64,000 nucleotides of DNA, taken from positions 186,001-250,000 of the forward strand of contig CAYJDA010000001.1 of NCBI GenBank assembly GCA_964368815.1, given 5' to 3'. The DNA is from CAYJBH01 sp964368815 (GTDB taxonomy: Bacteria; Bacillota; Clostridia; Oscillospirales; Ruminococcaceae). Both the position numbers and the translations under genes were made by a program. Every line of letters begins with the position of its first letter. Positions within the stretch are counted from its first letter, which is position 1. Under the pieces are notes generated by a model. It was not told where the DNA came from. It did no database searches and was given only the letters and a program-made list of their open reading frames with translations. Below, one piece after another: positions 62,981 through 64,000 of the stretch.

Positions 62981-64000
62981 ATGTCCGAGCTTAAATCAGC
63001 CTGTTTATTAGCTAAAAAATCACTGCCAATTTTACAGGAAGCATCCCACACTTTAAGATGCAAGGTGATATCCGATCTATCCCTGCTGCTTGAAAAAAAC
63101 AAGAATTATCTTATTACAGAAAATAAAAAGGATATTGAAAATGCAAGAATCAACAATCGCCCGGAGGCTATGGTTGATAGGCTAACACTAACCGAGGAAC
63201 GTATTAGCGGTATGTCCTCCTCACTCAATAAGGTAGCTTCGTTACCTGACCCTCTTGGGCATAGTGTTGGCCATATCCATCCAAAAGGAATGAAAATAAA
63301 TAGGGTTACCGTTCCTTTAGGCATAATTGCTGTTATTTTTGAAAGCCGACCTAACGTTACGGTGGATATAGCCGCATTGGCAATTAAAACCGGCAACGGG
63401 GCCATTCTCCGTGGTGGTAGCGAAGCTATCAACACTAACCTAGCCTTATCAAAACTGATATCTAAAGCTTTAGAGGATAACAATTTGCCGGCTGATATTA
63501 TTTATCTCGTTAAGGACACTTCCCGTGCCACTGCCGATGAGCTGTTAACACTCCGTGGATATATTGATATACTCATACCAAGGGGCGGTGCTTCCCTGAT
63601 TCAACATACAGTTAACAATGCTAAGGTTCCTGTTATAGAAACAGGCGCCGGAATATGTCATGTTTACATTGATGAAACCGCAGATTTTGACATGGCACTT
63701 AATATCCTTGAAAATGCGAAAACTCAACGCCCATCTGTATGTAACGCTGCAGAAACGTTGATCTGCCATAAAAATATTGCCAATAAATTCTTACCTTTAG
63801 CAAAAAAAAGGTTAGATAAATTTGGTGTCATCTGGCACGGGTGCGAAGAAAGTATAAAAATATTAACCGATATTAATCTTGCTGATAATGAATGCTTTGC
63901 AACCGAATATAACGACCTTGAAATCAACTGTCGTATAGTTGATAATATTAGCAATGCCATTGACCACATATCGCAATTTGGAACATTACACAGCGAAGCT
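62981..64000 (+). CDS. proA: gamma-glutamyl phosphate reductase, 3' end cut by window edge
   Basis: Reduces gamma-glutamyl phosphate to glutamate semialdehyde in proline synthesis. The frame from ATG 62981 (GGAGG 7 bases upstream) stays open for 340 codons to the edge; the full enzyme is about 415-430. Seen are VPLGIIAVIFESRPNVT, the NADPH-site RGGSEA and the catalytic cysteine in RPSVCNAAETL. proB is not upstream, as would be usual; it may follow outside the window or lie elsewhere. Confidence 0.94.
   Translation, partial: MSELKSACLLAKKSLPILQEASHTLRCKVISDLSLLLEKNKNYLITENKKDIENARINNRPEAMVDRLTLTEERISGMSSSLNKVASLPDPLGHSVGHIHPKGMKINRVTVPLGIIAVIFESRPNVTVDIAALAIKTGNGAILRGGSEAINTNLALSKLISKALEDNNLPADIIYLVKDTSRATADELLTLRGYIDILIPRGGASLIQHTVNNAKVPVIETGAGICHVYIDETADFDMALNILENAKTQRPSVCNAAETLICHKNIANKFLPLAKKRLDKFGVIWHGCEESIKILTDINLADNECFATEYNDLEINCRIVDNISNAIDHISQFGTLHSEA

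Overview
The window is chromosomal DNA of a low-GC, endospore-lineage Firmicute, most likely an anaerobic Clostridia member (Oscillospiraceae/Eubacteriales-like; inferred from gene content, not from a database search). Pointers are Spo0A, SpoIIE, a YabM/SpoVB-like flippase next to MazG and RqcP, an HPr with both His15 and Ser46, a dihydroxy-acid dehydratase of the oxygen-labile [4Fe-4S] sequence type, and YesM/YesN-type control of sugar uptake. It is a draft assembly: two runs of exactly 100 N lie inside tandem-repeat coding DNA.

Layout. 1-9.8 kb: one minus-strand branched-chain amino-acid operon, ilvB-ilvN-ilvD-leuA-cimA-leuC-leuD-leuB (leuB runs off the left edge), from a good sigma-A promoter at about 9.78-9.80 kb. 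9.8-19.1 kb: a GtrII-like membrane glucosyltransferase, an AAC(3)-type acetyltransferase, a tandem P-loop ATPase, a ComFB-like protein, a YgiQ-type radical SAM protein, FtsK/SpoIIIE and UppP. 19.3-25 kb: acpP, HPr, uvrC, prmA, a cysteine desulfurase and a DUF2156 protein. 25-27 kb: spo0A, with tandem 0A boxes upstream, and galE. 27.2-33.4 kb: ROK-like kinase, nucleoside kinase, zinc-ribbon protein, then the yabM-mazG-hup-rqcP block and a tRNA-Arg(UCU). 33.4-39.5 kb: a minimal pyrophosphatase-like protein, an NSS transporter, two lipoproteins and a zinc-uptake operon zur-znuA-znuC-znuB-lipoprotein. 39.7-47.3 kb: an orphan ORF with its own promoter and terminator, pncB, a D-Ala-D-Ala carboxypeptidase, ppa, a GtrB-like glycosyltransferase and spoIIE. 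47.3-60.5 kb: a carbohydrate locus, with a minus operon of solute-binding protein, two permeases, GH67-like hydrolase, TIM-barrel isomerase and 2-hydroxyacid dehydrogenase, a divergent histidine kinase/AraC response regulator pair, and a GHL6/beta-galactosidase-trimerization protein. 60.8-64 kb: an ECF sigma factor with an RsgI-like anti-sigma carrying a long Asp/Tyr tail, then the start of proA.

How genes work together. The first operon makes valine/leucine precursors and, through citramalate synthase, probably isoleucine without threonine; ilvC and leuB's 3' end are not seen. The zinc operon is self-contained (Zur plus ABC importer). The sugar locus looks like a complete sense-import-cleave-metabolise unit for an oligosaccharide, perhaps uronic-acid-containing, whose substrate cannot be named from sequence; it is the best candidate here for an undescribed system. 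Other points worth a second look are the Spo0A receiver without its metal-binding acidic pair, a likely ATT start in zur, a duplicated P-loop protein with a lost second Walker A, and an assembly duplication that splits the acidic-tail anti-sigma gene.
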